The translations under genes were made by a program, and so were the position numbers. Below are positions 1-11,415 of a DNA stretch of 64,000 bases, piece by piece (position 1 is the first letter of the stretch; the number at the start of each line of letters is the position of its first letter). The notes beneath the pieces are model-generated. The model had not been told where the DNA came from. It ran no database searches and saw only the letters and a program-made list of their open reading frames with translations. This stretch comes from Canna indica (Eukaryota > Streptophyta > Magnoliopsida > Zingiberales > Cannaceae): assembly GCA_034359265.1 (NCBI GenBank), contig CP136897.1:31855501-31919500 (forward strand), in the 5' to 3' direction.

Positions 1-289
1 GCGCCTTTTAGCGCCACGTGAAAAGCTGAAATCGGACAATAATGCACGGAGTTACGCCCGTTTTAAACGAAAAATAATAATTGAAATGTTTTTTTCTTAT
101 TTATTTACAAATTTTAATTTTTCGGGTGGATTGGTCGATCGAGCCGGCCGTAGAGGTTGCGGCGGGCCCCGCGCGGGCGATCGGCAGCCAAACTTTATGT
201 CGACGACGTCGTCCGTCCTTAACGATTGGTTAGAAAGATTGGTAAAAAAAATGATCTCGTCGTGCAATCAAATAGGTAGTAAAAAAAAA
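1..289. other. Partial spacer at left window edge
   Basis: Spacer DNA downstream (3') of copy 1, cut by the window start. It holds the G-box at 16-21, the AT-rich tract, the GC-rich block around 120-185, the 12-bp palindrome and both T-run terminators of copy 1. I see no gene in it. Confidence 0.9.
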
Positions 290-406
290 GGTGCAACACG
301 AGGACTTCCCAGGGGGTCACCCATCCTAGTACTACTCTCGCCCAAGCATGCTTAACTTCGAAGTTCTGATGGGATCCGGTGCGTTAGTGCTGGTATGATT
401 GCACCC
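290..406 (-). rRNA. 5S rRNA: 5S ribosomal RNA, copy 1
   Basis: Leftmost copy, 117 nt. It differs from the majority at G7A, C46U and G58A. G7A turns the helix I wobble G7.U112 into an A-U pair, so the fold should hold; G58A lies in box A. Copies 5 and 8 are the same class. Confidence 0.97.
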
Positions 407-773
407 GTCACGCACTTCTGATCGTCGGCTAATAAGGGTGAGCGTCCGAGGGATAACTCGGGGTCATTTTCTTCGTCTCTTCGCGCACCTTTTAGCGCCA
501 CGTGAAAAGCTGAAATCGGACAATAATGCACGGAGTTACGCCCGTTTTAAACGAAAAATAATAATTGAAATGTTATTTTTCTTATTTATTTACAAATTTT
601 AATTTTTTGGGTCGGTTGGTCGATCGAGCCGGCCGTAGAGGTTGCGGTGGGCCCCGCGCGGGCGATCGACAGCCAAATTTTATTTCGACGACGTCGTCCG
701 TCCTTAACGTTAGGTTAGAAAGATTGGTAAAAAAAATGATCTCGTCGTGCAATCAAATAGGTAGTAAAAAAAA

Positions 774-890
774 GGTGCAACACGAGGACTTCCCAGGGGG
801 TCACCCATCCTAGTACTATTGTCGCCCAAGCACGCTTAACTTCGGAGTTCTGATGGGATCCGGTGCGTTAGTGCTGGTATGATCGCACCC
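774..890 (-). rRNA. 5S rRNA: 5S ribosomal RNA, copy 2 (IE variant)
   Basis: 117 nt. G70C and G72A change the intermediate element from CGAGAG to CGACAA; otherwise majority sequence. The TTATTA element at -29 is intact and the terminator is T8. Confidence 0.97.
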
Positions 891-1257
891 GTCATGCACT
901 TCTGATCGTCGAATAATAAGGGTGAGCGTCCGAGGGATAGCTCGGAGTCATTTTCTTCGTCTCTTCGCGCGCCTTTTAGCGCCACGTGAAAAGCTAAAAT
1001 CGGACAATAATGCACGGAGTTACGCCCGTTTTAAACGAAAAATAATAATTGAAATGTTATTTTTCTTATTTATTTACAAATTTCAATTTTTTGGGTGGGT
1101 TGGTCGATCGAGCCGGCCGTAGAGGTTGCGGCGGGCCCCGCGCGGGCGATCGACAGCCAAATTTTATTTCGACGACATCGTCCGTCCTTAACGTTAGGTT
1201 ACAAAGATTGGTAAAAAAAATGATCTCGTCGTGCAATCAAATAGGTAGTAAAAAAAA

Positions 1258-1374
1258 GGTGCAACACGAGGACTTCCCAGGGGGTCACCCATCCTAGTAC
1301 TATTGTCGCCCAAGCACGCATAACTTCGGAGTTCTGATGGGATCCGGTGCGTTAGTGCTGGTATGATCGCACCC
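1258..1374 (-). rRNA. 5S rRNA: 5S ribosomal RNA, copy 3 (IE variant)
   Basis: 117 nt, intermediate element CGACAA (G70C, G72A) plus A55U in box A. Three linked internal-promoter changes make this a candidate weak gene. Confidence 0.97.
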
Positions 1375-1741
1375 GTCATGCACTTCTGATCGTGGACTAA
1401 TAAGGGTGAGCGTCCGAGGGATAGCTCGAAGTCATTTTCTTCGTCTCTTCGCGCGCCTTTTAGCGCCACGTGAAAAGCTGAAATCGGACAATAATGCACG
1501 GAGTTACGCCCGTTTTAAACGAAAAATAAAAATTGAAATGTTATTTTTCTTATTTATTTACAAATTTTAATTTTTTGGGTGGGTTGGTCGATCGAGCCGG
1601 CCGTAGAGGTTGCGGCGGGCCCCGCGCGGGCGATCGACAGCAAAATTTTATGTCTACGACGTCGTCCGTCCTTAACGTTTGGTTAGAAAGATTGGTAAAA
1701 AAATGATCTCGTCGTGCAATCAAATAGGTAGTAAAAAAAAA

Positions 1742-1857
1742 GGTGCAACACGAGGACTTCCCAGGGGTCACCCATCCTAGTACTACTCTCGCCCAAGCAA
1801 GCTTAACTTCGGGGTTCTGATGGGATCCGGTGCGTTAGTGCTGGTATGATCGCACCC
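1742..1857 (-). rRNA. 5S rRNA: 5S ribosomal RNA, copy 4 (116-nt class)
   Basis: One C is missing from the C run at nt 91-95, and U45C and G58U are present. Copies 7 and 14 are the same. Confidence 0.97.
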
Positions 1858-2224
1858 GTCATGCACTTCTGATCGTGGACTAATAAGGGTGAGCGTCCGA
1901 GGGATAGCTCGGGGTCATTTTCTTCGTCTCTTCGCGCGCCTTTTAGCGCCACGTGAAAAGCTGAAATCGGACAATAATGCACGGAGTTACGCCCGTTTTA
2001 AACGAAAAATAATAATTGAAATGTTTTTTTCTTATTTATTTACAAATTTTAATTTTTCGGGTGGATTGGTCGATCGAGCCGGCCGTAGAGGTTGCGGCGG
2101 GCCCCGCGCGGGCGATCGGCAGCCAAACTTTATGTCGACGACGTCGTCCGTCCTTAACGATTGGTTAGAAAGATTGGTAAAAAAAATGATCTCGTCGTGC
2201 AATCAAATAGGTAGTAAAAAAAAA

Positions 2225-2341
2225 GGTGCAACACGAGGACTTCCCAGGGGGTCACCCATCCTAGTACTACTCTCGCCCAAGCATGCTTAACTTCGAAGTT
2301 CTGATGGGATCCGGTGCGTTAGTGCTGGTATGATTGCACCC
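2225..2341 (-). rRNA. 5S rRNA: 5S ribosomal RNA, copy 5
   Basis: Same gene sequence as copy 1 (G7A, C46U, G58A), four units away. Confidence 0.97.
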
Positions 2342-2708
2342 GTCACGCACTTCTGATCGTCGGCTAATAAGGGTGAGCGTCCGAGGGATAACTCGGGGTC
2401 ATTTTCTTCGTCTCTTCGCGCACCTTTTAGCGCCACGTGAAAAGCTGAAATCGGACAATAATGCACGGAGTTACGGCCGTTTTAAACGAAAAATAATAAT
2501 TGAAATGTTATTTTTCTTATTTATTTACAAATTTTAATTTTTTGGGTCGGTTGGTCGATCGAGCCGGCCGTAGAGGTTGCGGTGGGCCCCGCGCGGGCGA
2601 TCGACAGCCAAATTTTATTTCGACGACGTCGTCCGTCCTTAACGTTAGGTTAGAAAGATTGGTAAAAAAAATGATCTCGTCGTGCAATCAAATAAGTAGT
2701 AAAAAAAA

Positions 2709-2825
2709 GGTGCAACACGAGGACTTCCCAGGGGGTCACCCATCCTAGTACTATTGTCGCCCAAGCACGCATAACTTCGGAGTTCTGATGGGATCCGGTG
2801 CGTTAGTGCTGGTATGATCGCACCC
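2709..2825 (-). rRNA. 5S rRNA: 5S ribosomal RNA, copy 6 (hybrid junction unit)
   Basis: IE CGACAA with A55U as in copy 3, but its 3' spacer matches copy 2 (GGTCGG, GCGGTGGG, GTTAGGTTAG). The switch lies between the 3' flank and nt 55, so this unit is the junction of the 1,451-bp duplication. Confidence 0.97.
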
Positions 2826-3192
2826 GTCATGCACTTCTGATCGTGGACTAATAAGGGTGAGCGTCCGAGGGATAGCTCGAAGTCATTTTCTTCGTCTCTT
2901 CGCGCGCCTTTTAGCGCCACGTGAAAAGCTGAAATCGGACAATAATGCACGGAGTTACGCCCGTTTTAAACGAAAAATAAAAATTGAAATGTTATTTTTC
3001 TTATTTATTTACAAATTTTAATTTTTTGGGTGGGTTGGTCGATCGAGCCGGCCGTAGAGGTTGCGGCGGGCCCCGCGCGGGCGATCGACAGCAAAATTTT
3101 ATGTCTACGACGTCGTCCGTCCTTAACGTTTGGTTAGAAAGATTGGTAAAAAAATGATCTCGTCGTGCAATCAAATAGGTAGTAAAAAAAAA

Positions 3193-3308
3193 GGTGCAAC
3201 ACGAGGACTTCCCAGGGGTCACCCATCCTAGTACTACTCTCGCCCAAGCAAGCTTAACTTCGGGGTTCTGATGGGATCCGGTGCGTTAGTGCTGGTATGA
3301 TCGCACCC
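3193..3308 (-). rRNA. 5S rRNA: 5S ribosomal RNA, copy 7 (116-nt class)
   Basis: Same as copy 4: C-run deletion, U45C, G58U. Confidence 0.97.
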
Positions 3309-3675
3309 GTCATGCACTTCTGATCGTGGACTAATAAGGGTGAGCGTCCGAGGGATAGCTCGGGGTCATTTTCTTCGTCTCTTCGCGCGCCTTTTAGCGC
3401 CACGTGAAAAGCTGAAATCGGACAATAATGCACGGAGTTACGCCCGTTTTAAACGAAAAATAATAATTGAAATGTTTTTTTCTTATTTATTTACAAATTT
3501 TAATTTTTCGGGTGGATTGGTCGATCGAGCCGGCCGTAGAGGTTGCGGCGGGCCCCGCGCGGGCGATCGGCAGCCAAACTTTATGTCGACGACGTCGTCC
3601 GTCCTTAACGATTGGTTAGAAAGATTGGTAAAAAAAATGATCTCGTCGTGCAATCAAATAGGTAGTAAAAAAAAA

Positions 3676-3792
3676 GGTGCAACACGAGGACTTCCCAGGG
3701 GGTCACCCATCCTAGTACTACTCTCGCCCAAGCATGCTTAACTTCGAAGTTCTGATGGGATCCGGTGCGTTAGTGCTGGTATGATTGCACCC
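3676..3792 (-). rRNA. 5S rRNA: 5S ribosomal RNA, copy 8
   Basis: Same as copies 1 and 5 (G7A, C46U, G58A). Confidence 0.97.
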
Positions 3793-4159
3793 GTCACGCA
3801 CTTCTGATCGTCGGCTAATAAGGGTGAGCGTCCGAGGGATAGCTCGGGGTCATTTTCTTCGTCTCTTCGCGCACCTTTTAGCGCCACGTGAAAAGCTGAA
3901 ATCGGACAATAATGCACGGAGTTACGCCCGTTTTAAACGAAAAATAATAATTGAAATGTTATTTTTCTTATTTATTTACAAATTTTAATTTTTTGGGTCG
4001 GTTGGTCGATCGAGCCGGCCGTAGAGGTTGCGGTGGGCCCCGCGCGGGCGATCGACAGCCAAATTTTATTTCGACGACGTCGTCCGTCCTTAACGTTAGG
4101 TTAGAAAGATTGGTAAAAAAAATGATCTCGTCGTGCAATCAAATAAGTAGTAAAAAAAA

Positions 4160-4276
4160 GGTGCAACACGAGGACTTCCCAGGGTGTCACCCATCCTAGT
4201 ACTATTGTCGCCCAAGCACGCTTAACTTCGGAGTTCTGATGGGATCCGGTGCGTTAGTGCTGGTATGATCGCACCC
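4160..4276 (-). rRNA. 5S rRNA: 5S ribosomal RNA, copy 9 (IE variant)
   Basis: IE CGACAA and C92A at the edge of box C; nt 55 is the majority A, unlike copies 3 and 6. Confidence 0.97.
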
Positions 4277-4643
4277 GTCATGCACTTCTGATCGTCGACT
4301 AATAAGGGTGAGCGTCCGAGGGATAGCTCGGAGTCATTTTCTTCGTCTGTTCGTGCGCCTTTTAGCGCCACGTGAAAAGCTAAAATCGGACAATAATGCA
4401 CGGAGTTACGCCCGTTTTAAACGAAAAATAATAATTGAAATGTTATTTTTCTTATTTATTTACAAATTTTAATTTTTTGGGTGGGTTGGTCGATCGAGCC
4501 GGCCGTAGAGGTTGCGGCGGGCCCCGCGCGGGCGATCGACAGCCAAATTTTATTTCGACGACGTTGTCCGTCCTTAACGTTAGGTTACAAACATTGGTAA
4601 AAAAAATGATCTCGTCGTGCAATCAAATAGGTAGTAAAAAAAA

Positions 4644-4760
4644 GGTGCAACACGAGGACTTCCCAGGGGGTCACCCATCCTAGTACTATTGTCGCCCAAG
4701 CACGCTTAACTTCGGAGTTCTGATGGGATCCGGTGCGTTAGTGCTGGTATGATCGCACCC
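4644..4760 (-). rRNA. 5S rRNA: 5S ribosomal RNA, copy 10 (IE variant)
   Basis: Identical to copy 2 in the gene: only the two changes that give IE CGACAA. Confidence 0.97.
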
Positions 4761-5127
4761 GTCATGCACTTCTGATCGTCGACTAATAAGGGTGAGCGTC
4801 CGAGGGATAGATCGGAGTCATTTTCTTCGTCTCTTCGCGCGCCTTTTAGCGCCACGTGAAAAGCTGAAATCGGAGAATAATGCACGGAGTTACGCCCGTT
4901 TTAAACGAAAAATAATAATTGAAATGTTATTTTTCTTATTTATTTACAAATTTTAATTTTTTGGGTGGGTTGGTCGATCGAGCCGGCCGTAGAGGTTGCG
5001 GCGGGCCCCGCGCGGGCGATCGACAGCAAAATTTTATGTCTACGACGTCGTCCGTCCTTAACGTTTGGTTAGAAAGATTGGTAAAAAAATGATCTCGTCG
5101 TGCAATCAAATAGGTAGTAAAAAAAAA

Positions 5128-5243
5128 GGTGCAACACGAGGACTTCCCAGGGGTCACCCATCCTAGTAATACTCTCACCCAAGCAAGCTTAACTTCGGGG
5201 TTCTGATGGGATCCGGTGCGTTAGTGCTGGTATGATCGCACCC
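5128..5243 (-). rRNA. 5S rRNA: 5S ribosomal RNA, copy 11 (116-nt class)
   Basis: C-run deletion with U45C, G58U, C67U and G75U. C67U is the first base of the intermediate element. Confidence 0.96.
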
Positions 5244-5609
5244 GTCATGCACTTCTGATCGTCGGATAATAAGGGTGTGCGTCCGAGGGATAGCTCGAGG
5301 TCATTTTCTTCGTCTCTTCGCGCGCCTTTTAGCGCCACGTGAAAAGCTGAAATCGGACAATAATGCACGGAGTTACGCCTGTTTTAAACGAAAAATAATA
5401 ATTGAAATGTTTTTTTGTTATTTATTTACAAATTTTAATTTTTCGAGTGGATTGGTCGATCGAGCCGGCCGTAGAGGTTGCGGCGGGCCCCGCGCGGGCG
5501 ATCGACAGCCAAATTTTATGTCGACGACGTCGTCCGTCCTTAACGTTTGGTTAGAAAGATTGGTAAAAAAATGATCTCGTCGTGCAATCAAATAGGTGGT
5601 AAAAAAAAA

Positions 5610-5725
5610 GGTGCAACACGAGGACTTCCGAGGGGTCACCCATCCTAGTACTACTCTCACCCAAGCACGCTTAACTTCGGAGTTCTGATGGGATCCGGTG
5701 TGTTAGTGCTGGTATGATCGCACCC
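5610..5725 (-). rRNA. 5S rRNA: 5S ribosomal RNA, copy 12 (116-nt class)
   Basis: C-run deletion with G25A, C67U and G97C. The 5' flank reads GTCGTGCAC instead of GTCATGCAC on the plus strand. Confidence 0.96.
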
Positions 5726-6092
5726 GTCGTGCACTTCTGATCGTCGGCTAATAAGGGTGAGCGTCCGAGGGATAGCTCGGGGTCATTTTCTTCGTCTCTT
5801 CGCGCGCCATTTAGCGCCACGTGAAAAGCTGAAATAGGACAATAATGCACGGAATTACGCCCGTTTTAAACGAAAAATAATAATTGAAATGTTATTTTTC
5901 TTATTTATTTACAAATTTTAATTTTTTGGGTCGGTTGGTCGATCGACCCGGCCGTAGAGGTTGCGGCGGGCCCCGCGCGGGTGATCGAAAGCCAAATTTT
6001 ATGTCGACGACATCGTCCGTCCTTAACGTTTGGTTAGAAAGATTGGTAAAAAAAATGATCTCGTCGTGCAATCAAATAGGTAGTAAAAAAAA

Positions 6093-6209
6093 GGTGCAAC
6101 ACGAGGACTTCCCAGGGGGTCACCCATCCTAGTACTATTGTCGCCCAAGCACGCATAACTTCGGAGTTCTGATGGGATCCGGTGCGTTAGTGCTGGTATG
6201 ATCGCACCC
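6093..6209 (-). rRNA. 5S rRNA: 5S ribosomal RNA, copy 13 (hybrid junction unit)
   Basis: Gene like copies 3 and 6 (CGACAA, A55U, T8 terminator), but its 3' spacer is copy-20 type (GATCGACCCGGCC, GAAAGCC, GTTTGG). It is the junction of the 3,384-bp 7-unit duplication; the switch falls between about 6,029 and 6,092. Confidence 0.97.
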
Positions 6210-6576
6210 GTCATGCACTTCTGATCGTGGACTAATAAGGGTGAGCGTCCGAGGGATAGCTCGAAGTCATTTTCTTCGTCTCTTCGCGCGCCTTTTAGCG
6301 CCACGTGAAAAGCTGAAATCGGACAATAATGCACGGAGTTACGCCCGTTTTAAACGAAAAATAAAAATTGAAATGTTATTTTTCTTATTTATTTACAAAT
6401 TTTAATTTTTTGGGTGGGTTGGTCGATCGAGCCGGCCGTAGAGGTTGCGGCGGGCCCCGCGCGGGCGATCGACAGCAAAATTTTATGTCTACGACGTCGT
6501 CCGTCCTTAACGTTTGGTTAGAAAGATTGGTAAAAAAATGATCTCGTCGTGCAATCAAATAGGTAGTAAAAAAAAA

Positions 6577-6692
6577 GGTGCAACACGAGGACTTCCCAGG
6601 GGTCACCCATCCTAGTACTACTCTCGCCCAAGCAAGCTTAACTTCGGGGTTCTGATGGGATCCGGTGCGTTAGTGCTGGTATGATCGCACCC
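6577..6692 (-). rRNA. 5S rRNA: 5S ribosomal RNA, copy 14 (116-nt class)
   Basis: Same as copies 4 and 7: C-run deletion, U45C, G58U. Confidence 0.97.
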
Positions 6693-7059
6693 GTCATGCA
6701 CTTCTGATCGTCGGCTAATAAGGGTGTGCGTCCGAGGGATAGCTCGGGGTCATTTTCTTCGTCTCTTCGCGCGCCTTTTAGCGCCACGTGAAAAGCTGAA
6801 ATCGGACAATAATGCACGGAGTTACGCCCGTTTTAAATGAAAAATAATAATTGAAATGTTTTTTTCTTATTTATTTACAAATTTTAATTTTTCGGGTGGA
6901 TTGGTCGATCGAGCCGGCCATAGAGGTTGCGGCGGGCCCCGCGCGGGCGATCGGCAGCCAAACTTTATGTCGACGACGTCGTCCGTCCTTAACGATTGGT
7001 TAGAAAGATTGGTAAAAAAAATGATCTCGTCGTGCAATCAAATAGGTAGTAAAAAAAAA

Positions 7060-7176
7060 GGTGCAACACGAGGACTTCCCATGGGGTCACCCATCCTAGT
7101 ACTACTCTCGCCCAAGCATGCTTAACTTCGAAGTTCTGATGGGATCCGGTGCGTTAGTGCTGGTATGATTGCACCC
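7060..7176 (-). rRNA. 5S rRNA: 5S ribosomal RNA, copy 15
   Basis: Copy-1 class (G7A, C46U, G58A) with the additional C95A. Confidence 0.97.
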
Positions 7177-7543
7177 GTCACGCACTTCTGATCGTCGGCT
7201 AATAAGGGTGATCGTCCGAGGGATAGCTCGGGGTCATTTTCTTCGTCTCTTCGCGCGCCTTTTAGCGCCACGTGAAAAGCTGAAATCGGACAATAATGCA
7301 CGGAGTTACGCCCGTTTTAAACGAAAAATAATAATTGAAATGTTATTTTTCTTATTTATTTACAAATTTTAATTTTTGGGGTCGGTTGGTCGATCGAGCC
7401 GGCCGTAGAGGTTGCGGTGGGCCCCGCGCGGGCGATCGATAGCCAAATTTTATTTCGACGACGTCGTCCGTCCTTAACGTTAGGTTAGAAAGATTGGTAA
7501 AAAAAATGATCTCGTCGTGCAATCAAATAAGTAGTAAAAAAAA

Positions 7544-7660
7544 GGTGCAACACGAGGACTTCCCAGGGGGTCACCCATCCTAGTACTATTGTCGCCCAAG
7601 CACGCTTAACTTCGGAGTTCTGATGGGATCCGGTGCGTTAGTGCTGGTATGATCGCACCC
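7544..7660 (-). rRNA. 5S rRNA: 5S ribosomal RNA, copy 16 (IE variant)
   Basis: Only the CGACAA intermediate element departs from the majority. Confidence 0.97.
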
Positions 7661-8027
7661 GTCATGCACTTCTGATCGTCGACTAATAAGGGTGAGCGTC
7701 CGAGGGATAGCTCGGAGTCATTTTCTTCGTCTCTTCGCGCGCCTTTTAGCGCCACGTGAAAAGCTGAAATCGGACAATAATGCACGGTGTTACGCCCGTT
7801 TTAAACGAAAAATAATAATTGAAATGTTATTTTTCTTATTTATTTACAAATTTTAATTTTTTGGGTGGGTTGGTCGATCGAGCCGGCCGTAGAGGTTGCG
7901 GCGGGCCCCGCGCGGGCGATCGACAGCCAAATTTTATTTCGACGACGTTGTCCGTCCTTAACGTTAGGTTACAAAGATTGGTAAAAAAAATGATCTCGTC
8001 GTGCAATCAAATAGGTAGTAAAAAAAA

Positions 8028-8144
8028 GGTGCAACACGAGGACTTCCCAGGGGGTCACCCATCCTAGTACTATTGTCGCCCAAGCACGCTTAACTTCGGA
8101 GTTCTGATGGGATCAGGTGCGTTAGTGCTGGTATGATCGCACCC
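8028..8144 (-). rRNA. 5S rRNA: 5S ribosomal RNA, copy 17 (IE variant)
   Basis: IE CGACAA plus G30U. Its partner copy 28, one 11-unit block away, lacks G30U, so that change is newer than the block duplication. Confidence 0.97.
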
Positions 8145-8511
8145 GTCATGCACTTCTGATCGTCGACTAATAAGGGTGAGCGTCCGAGGGATAGATCGGA
8201 GTCATTTTCTTCGTCTCTTCGCGCGCCTTTTAGCGCCACGTGAAAAGCTGAAATCGGAGAATAATGCACAGAGTTACGCCCGTTTTAAACGAAAAATAAT
8301 AATTGAAATGTTATTTTTCTTATTTATTTACAAATTTTAATTTTTTGGGTGGGTTGGTCGATCGAGCCGGCCGTAGAGGTTGCGGCGGGCCCCGCGCGGG
8401 CGATCGACAGCAAAATTTTATGTCTACGACGTCGTCCGTCCTTAACGTTTGGTTAGAAAGATTGGTAAAAAAATGATCTCGTCGTGCAATCAAATAGGTA
8501 GTAAAAAAAAA

Positions 8512-8627
8512 GGTGCAACACGAGGACTTCCCAGGGGTCACCCATCCTAGTACTACTCTCACCCAAGCAAGCTTAACTTCGGGGTTCTGATGGGATCCGG
8601 TGCGTTAGTGCTGGTATGATCGCACCC
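8512..8627 (-). rRNA. 5S rRNA: 5S ribosomal RNA, copy 18 (116-nt class)
   Basis: C-run deletion, U45C, G58U, C67U. Resembles copy 11 without G75U. Confidence 0.96.
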
Positions 8628-8993
8628 GTCATGCACTTCTGATCGTCGGATAATAAGGGTGTGCGTCCGAGGGATAGCTCGAGGTCATTTTCTTCGTCTC
8701 TTCGCGCGCCTTTTAGCGCCACGTGAAAAGCTGAAATCGGACAATAATGCACGGAGTTACGCCTGTTTTAAACGAAAAATAATAATTGAAATGTTTTTTT
8801 CTTATTTATTTACAAATTTTAATTTTTCGAGTGGATTGGTCGATCGAGCCGGCCGTAGAGGTTGCGGCGGGCCCCGCGCGGGCGATCGACAGCCAAATTT
8901 TATGTCGACGACGTCGTCCGTCCTTAACGTTTGGTTAGAAAGATTGGTAAAAAAATGATCTCGTCGTGCAATCAAATAGGTGGTAAAAAAAAA

Positions 8994-9109
8994 GGTGCAA
9001 CACGAGGACTTCCGAGGGGTCACCCATCCTAGTACTACTCTCACCCAAGCTCGCTTAACTTCGGAGTTCTGATGGGATCCGGTGTGTTAGTGCTGGTATG
9101 ATCGCACCC
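8994..9109 (-). rRNA. 5S rRNA: 5S ribosomal RNA, copy 19 (116-nt class)
   Basis: C-run deletion with G25A, U59A, C67U and G97C. Confidence 0.96.
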
Positions 9110-9477
9110 GTCGTGCACTTCTGATCGTCGGCTAATAAGGGTGAGCGTCCGAGGGATAGCTCGGGGTCATTTTCTTCGTCTCTTCGCGCGCCTTTTAGCG
9201 CCACGTGAAAAGCTGAAATAGGACAATAATGCACGGAATTACGCCCGTTTTAAACGAAAAATAATAATTGAAATGTTATTTTTCTTATTTATTTACAAAT
9301 TTTAATTTTTTGGGTCGGTTGGTCGATCGACCCGGCCGTAGAGGTTGCGGCGGGCCCCGCGCGGGCGATCGAAAGCCAAATTTTATGTCGACGACGTCGT
9401 CCGTCCTTAACGTTTGGTTAGAAAGATTGGTAAAAAAAATGATCTCGTCGTGCAATCAAATAGGTAGTAAAAAAAAA

Positions 9478-9594
9478 GGTGCAACACGAGGACTTCCCAG
9501 GGGGTCACCCATCCTAGTACAACTCTCGCCCAAGCACGCTTAACTTCGAAGTTCTGATGGGATCCGGTGCGTTAGTGCTGGTATGATCGCACCC
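9478..9594 (-). rRNA. 5S rRNA: 5S ribosomal RNA, copy 20
   Basis: 117 nt with C46U and A74U only; box A, IE and box C are of majority type. Confidence 0.97.
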
Positions 9595-9962
9595 GTCATG
9601 CACTTCTGATCGTCGGCTAATAAGGGTGAGCGTCCGAGGGATAGCTCGGAGTCATTTTCTTCGTCTCTTCGCGCGCCTTTTACCGCCACGTGAAAAGCTG
9701 AAATCGGACAATAATGCACGGAGTTACGCCCGTTTTAAACGAAAAATAATAATTGAAATGTTATTTTTCTTATTTATTTACAAATTTTAATTTTTCGGGT
9801 CGGTTGGTCGATCGAGCCGGCCGTAGAGGTTGCGGCGGGCCCCGCGCGGGCGATCGACAGCCAAATTTTATTTCGACGACGTCGTCCGTCCTTAACGTTT
9901 GGTTAGAAAGATTGGTAAAAAAAATGATCTCGTCGTGCAATCAAATAGGTAGTAAAAAAAAA

Positions 9963-10079
9963 GGTGCAACACGAGGACTTCCCAGGGGGTCACCCATCCT
10001 AGTACTATTCTCGCCCAAGCACGCTTAACTTCGTAGTTCTGATGGGATCCGGTGCGTTAGTGCTGGTATGATCGCACCC
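9963..10079 (-). rRNA. 5S rRNA: 5S ribosomal RNA, copy 21
   Basis: C46A and G72A. G72A is the last IE base (CGAGAA). Confidence 0.97.
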
Positions 10080-10446
10080 GTCATGCACTTCTGATCGTCG
10101 GCTAATAAGGCTGAGCGTCCGAGGGATAGCTCGGAGTCATTTTCTTCGTCTCTTCGCGCGCCTTTTAGCGCCACGTGAAAAGCTGAAATCAGACAGTAAT
10201 GCACGGAGTTACGCCCGTTTTAAACGAAAAATAATAATTGAAATGTTATTTTTCTTATTTATTTACAAATTTTAATTTTTCGGGTGGGTTGGTCGATCGA
10301 GCCGGCCGTAGAGGTTGCGGCGGGCCCCGCGCGGGCGATCGATATCCAAATTTTATGTCGACGACGTCGTCCGTCCTCAACGTTTGGTTAGAAAGATTGG
10401 TAAAAAAATGATCTCGTCGTGCAATCAAATAGGTAGTAAAAAAAAA

Positions 10447-10562
10447 GGTGCAACACGAGGACTTCCAAGGGGTCACCCATCCTAGTACTACTCTCGCCCA
10501 AGCAAGCTTAACTTCGGAGTTCTGATGGGATCCGGTGTGTTAGTGCTGGTATGATCGCACCC
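10447..10562 (-). rRNA. 5S rRNA: 5S ribosomal RNA, copy 22 (116-nt class, junction unit)
   Basis: C-run deletion, G25A, G58U, G97U. Its 3' side matches copy 25 and its 5' flank matches copy 19, so it joins the two 1,453-bp blocks. Confidence 0.96.
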
Positions 10563-10930
10563 GTCGTGCACTTCTGATCGTCGGCTAATAAGGGTGAGCG
10601 TCCGAGGGATAGCTCGGGGTCATTTTCTTCGTCTCTTCGCGCGCCTTTTAGCGCCACGTGAAAAGCTGAAATAGGACAATAATGCACGGAATTACGCCCG
10701 TTTTAAACGAAAAATAATAATTGAAATGTTATTTTTCTTATTTATTTACAAATTTTAATTTTTTGGGTCGGTTGGTCGATCGACCCTGCCGTAGAGGTTG
10801 CGGCGGGCCCCGCGCGGGCGATCGAAAGCCAAATTTTATGTCGACGACGTCGTCCGTCCTTAACGTTTGGTTAGAAAGATTGGTAAAAAAAATGATCTCG
10901 TCGTGCAATCAAATAGGTAGTAAAAAAAAA

Positions 10931-11047
10931 GGTGCAACACGAGGACTTCCCAGGGGGTCACCCATCCTAGTACTACTCTCGCCCAAGCACGCTTAACTTC
11001 GAAGTTCTAATGGGATCCGGTGCGTTAGTGCTCGTATGATCGCACCC
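10931..11047 (-). rRNA. 5S rRNA: 5S ribosomal RNA, copy 23
   Basis: C15G, C39U and C46U. Position -1 is T instead of the usual C, which may lower start-site use. Confidence 0.96.
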
Positions 11048-11415
11048 ATCATGCACTTCTGATCGTCGGCTAATAAGGGTGAGCGTCCGAGGGATAGCTC
11101 GGAGTCATTTTCTTCGTCTCTTCGCGCGCCTTTTACCGCCACGTGAAAAGCTAAAATCGGACAATAATGCACGGAGTTACGCCCGTTTTAAACGAAAAAT
11201 AATAATTGAAATGTTATTTTTCTTATTTATTTACAAATTTTAATTTTTCGGGTCGGTTGGTCGATCGAGCCGGCAGTAGAGGTTGCGGCGGGCCCCGCGC
11301 GGGCGATCGACAGCCAAATTTTATTTCGACGACGTCGTCCGTCCTTAACGTTTGGTTAGAAAGATTGGTAAAAAAAATGATCTCGTCGTGCAATCAAATA
11401 GGTAGTAAAAAAAAA

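Larger units (their letters stand above)
1320..2770. repeat. 3-unit block, first copy (1,451 bp)
   Basis: Runs from nt 55 of copy 3 to nt 56 of copy 6. Gene classes 4-5 recur as 7-8 at an offset of 1,451 bp. Ends are placed from diagnostic bases and may shift by some tens of bases. Confidence 0.75.
2771..4221. repeat. 3-unit block, second copy (1,451 bp)
   Basis: Head-to-tail with the first copy, junction inside copy 6. Confidence 0.75.
2701..6084. repeat. 7-unit block, first copy (3,384 bp)
   Basis: Copies 6-12 and the 3' spacer of copy 13 recur as copies 13-19 and the 3' spacer of copy 20. Order and class of every gene match. Confidence 0.8.
6085..9468. repeat. 7-unit block, second copy (3,384 bp)
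   Basis: Starts in copy 13, whose left half is end-of-block and right half start-of-block sequence. Confidence 0.8.
9053..10505. repeat. 3-unit sub-block, first copy (1,453 bp)
   Basis: Copies 20-22 recur as 23-25. The same pair reappears at 14,376-15,828 and 15,829-17,281 because it lies inside the 11-unit block, so it predates that duplication. Confidence 0.75.

Noticed and set aside
120..185. GC-rich block as a CpG-island promoter for Pol II
   Set aside because: It is a 60-bp segment repeated in every unit, downstream of the 5S terminators, with no associated gene.
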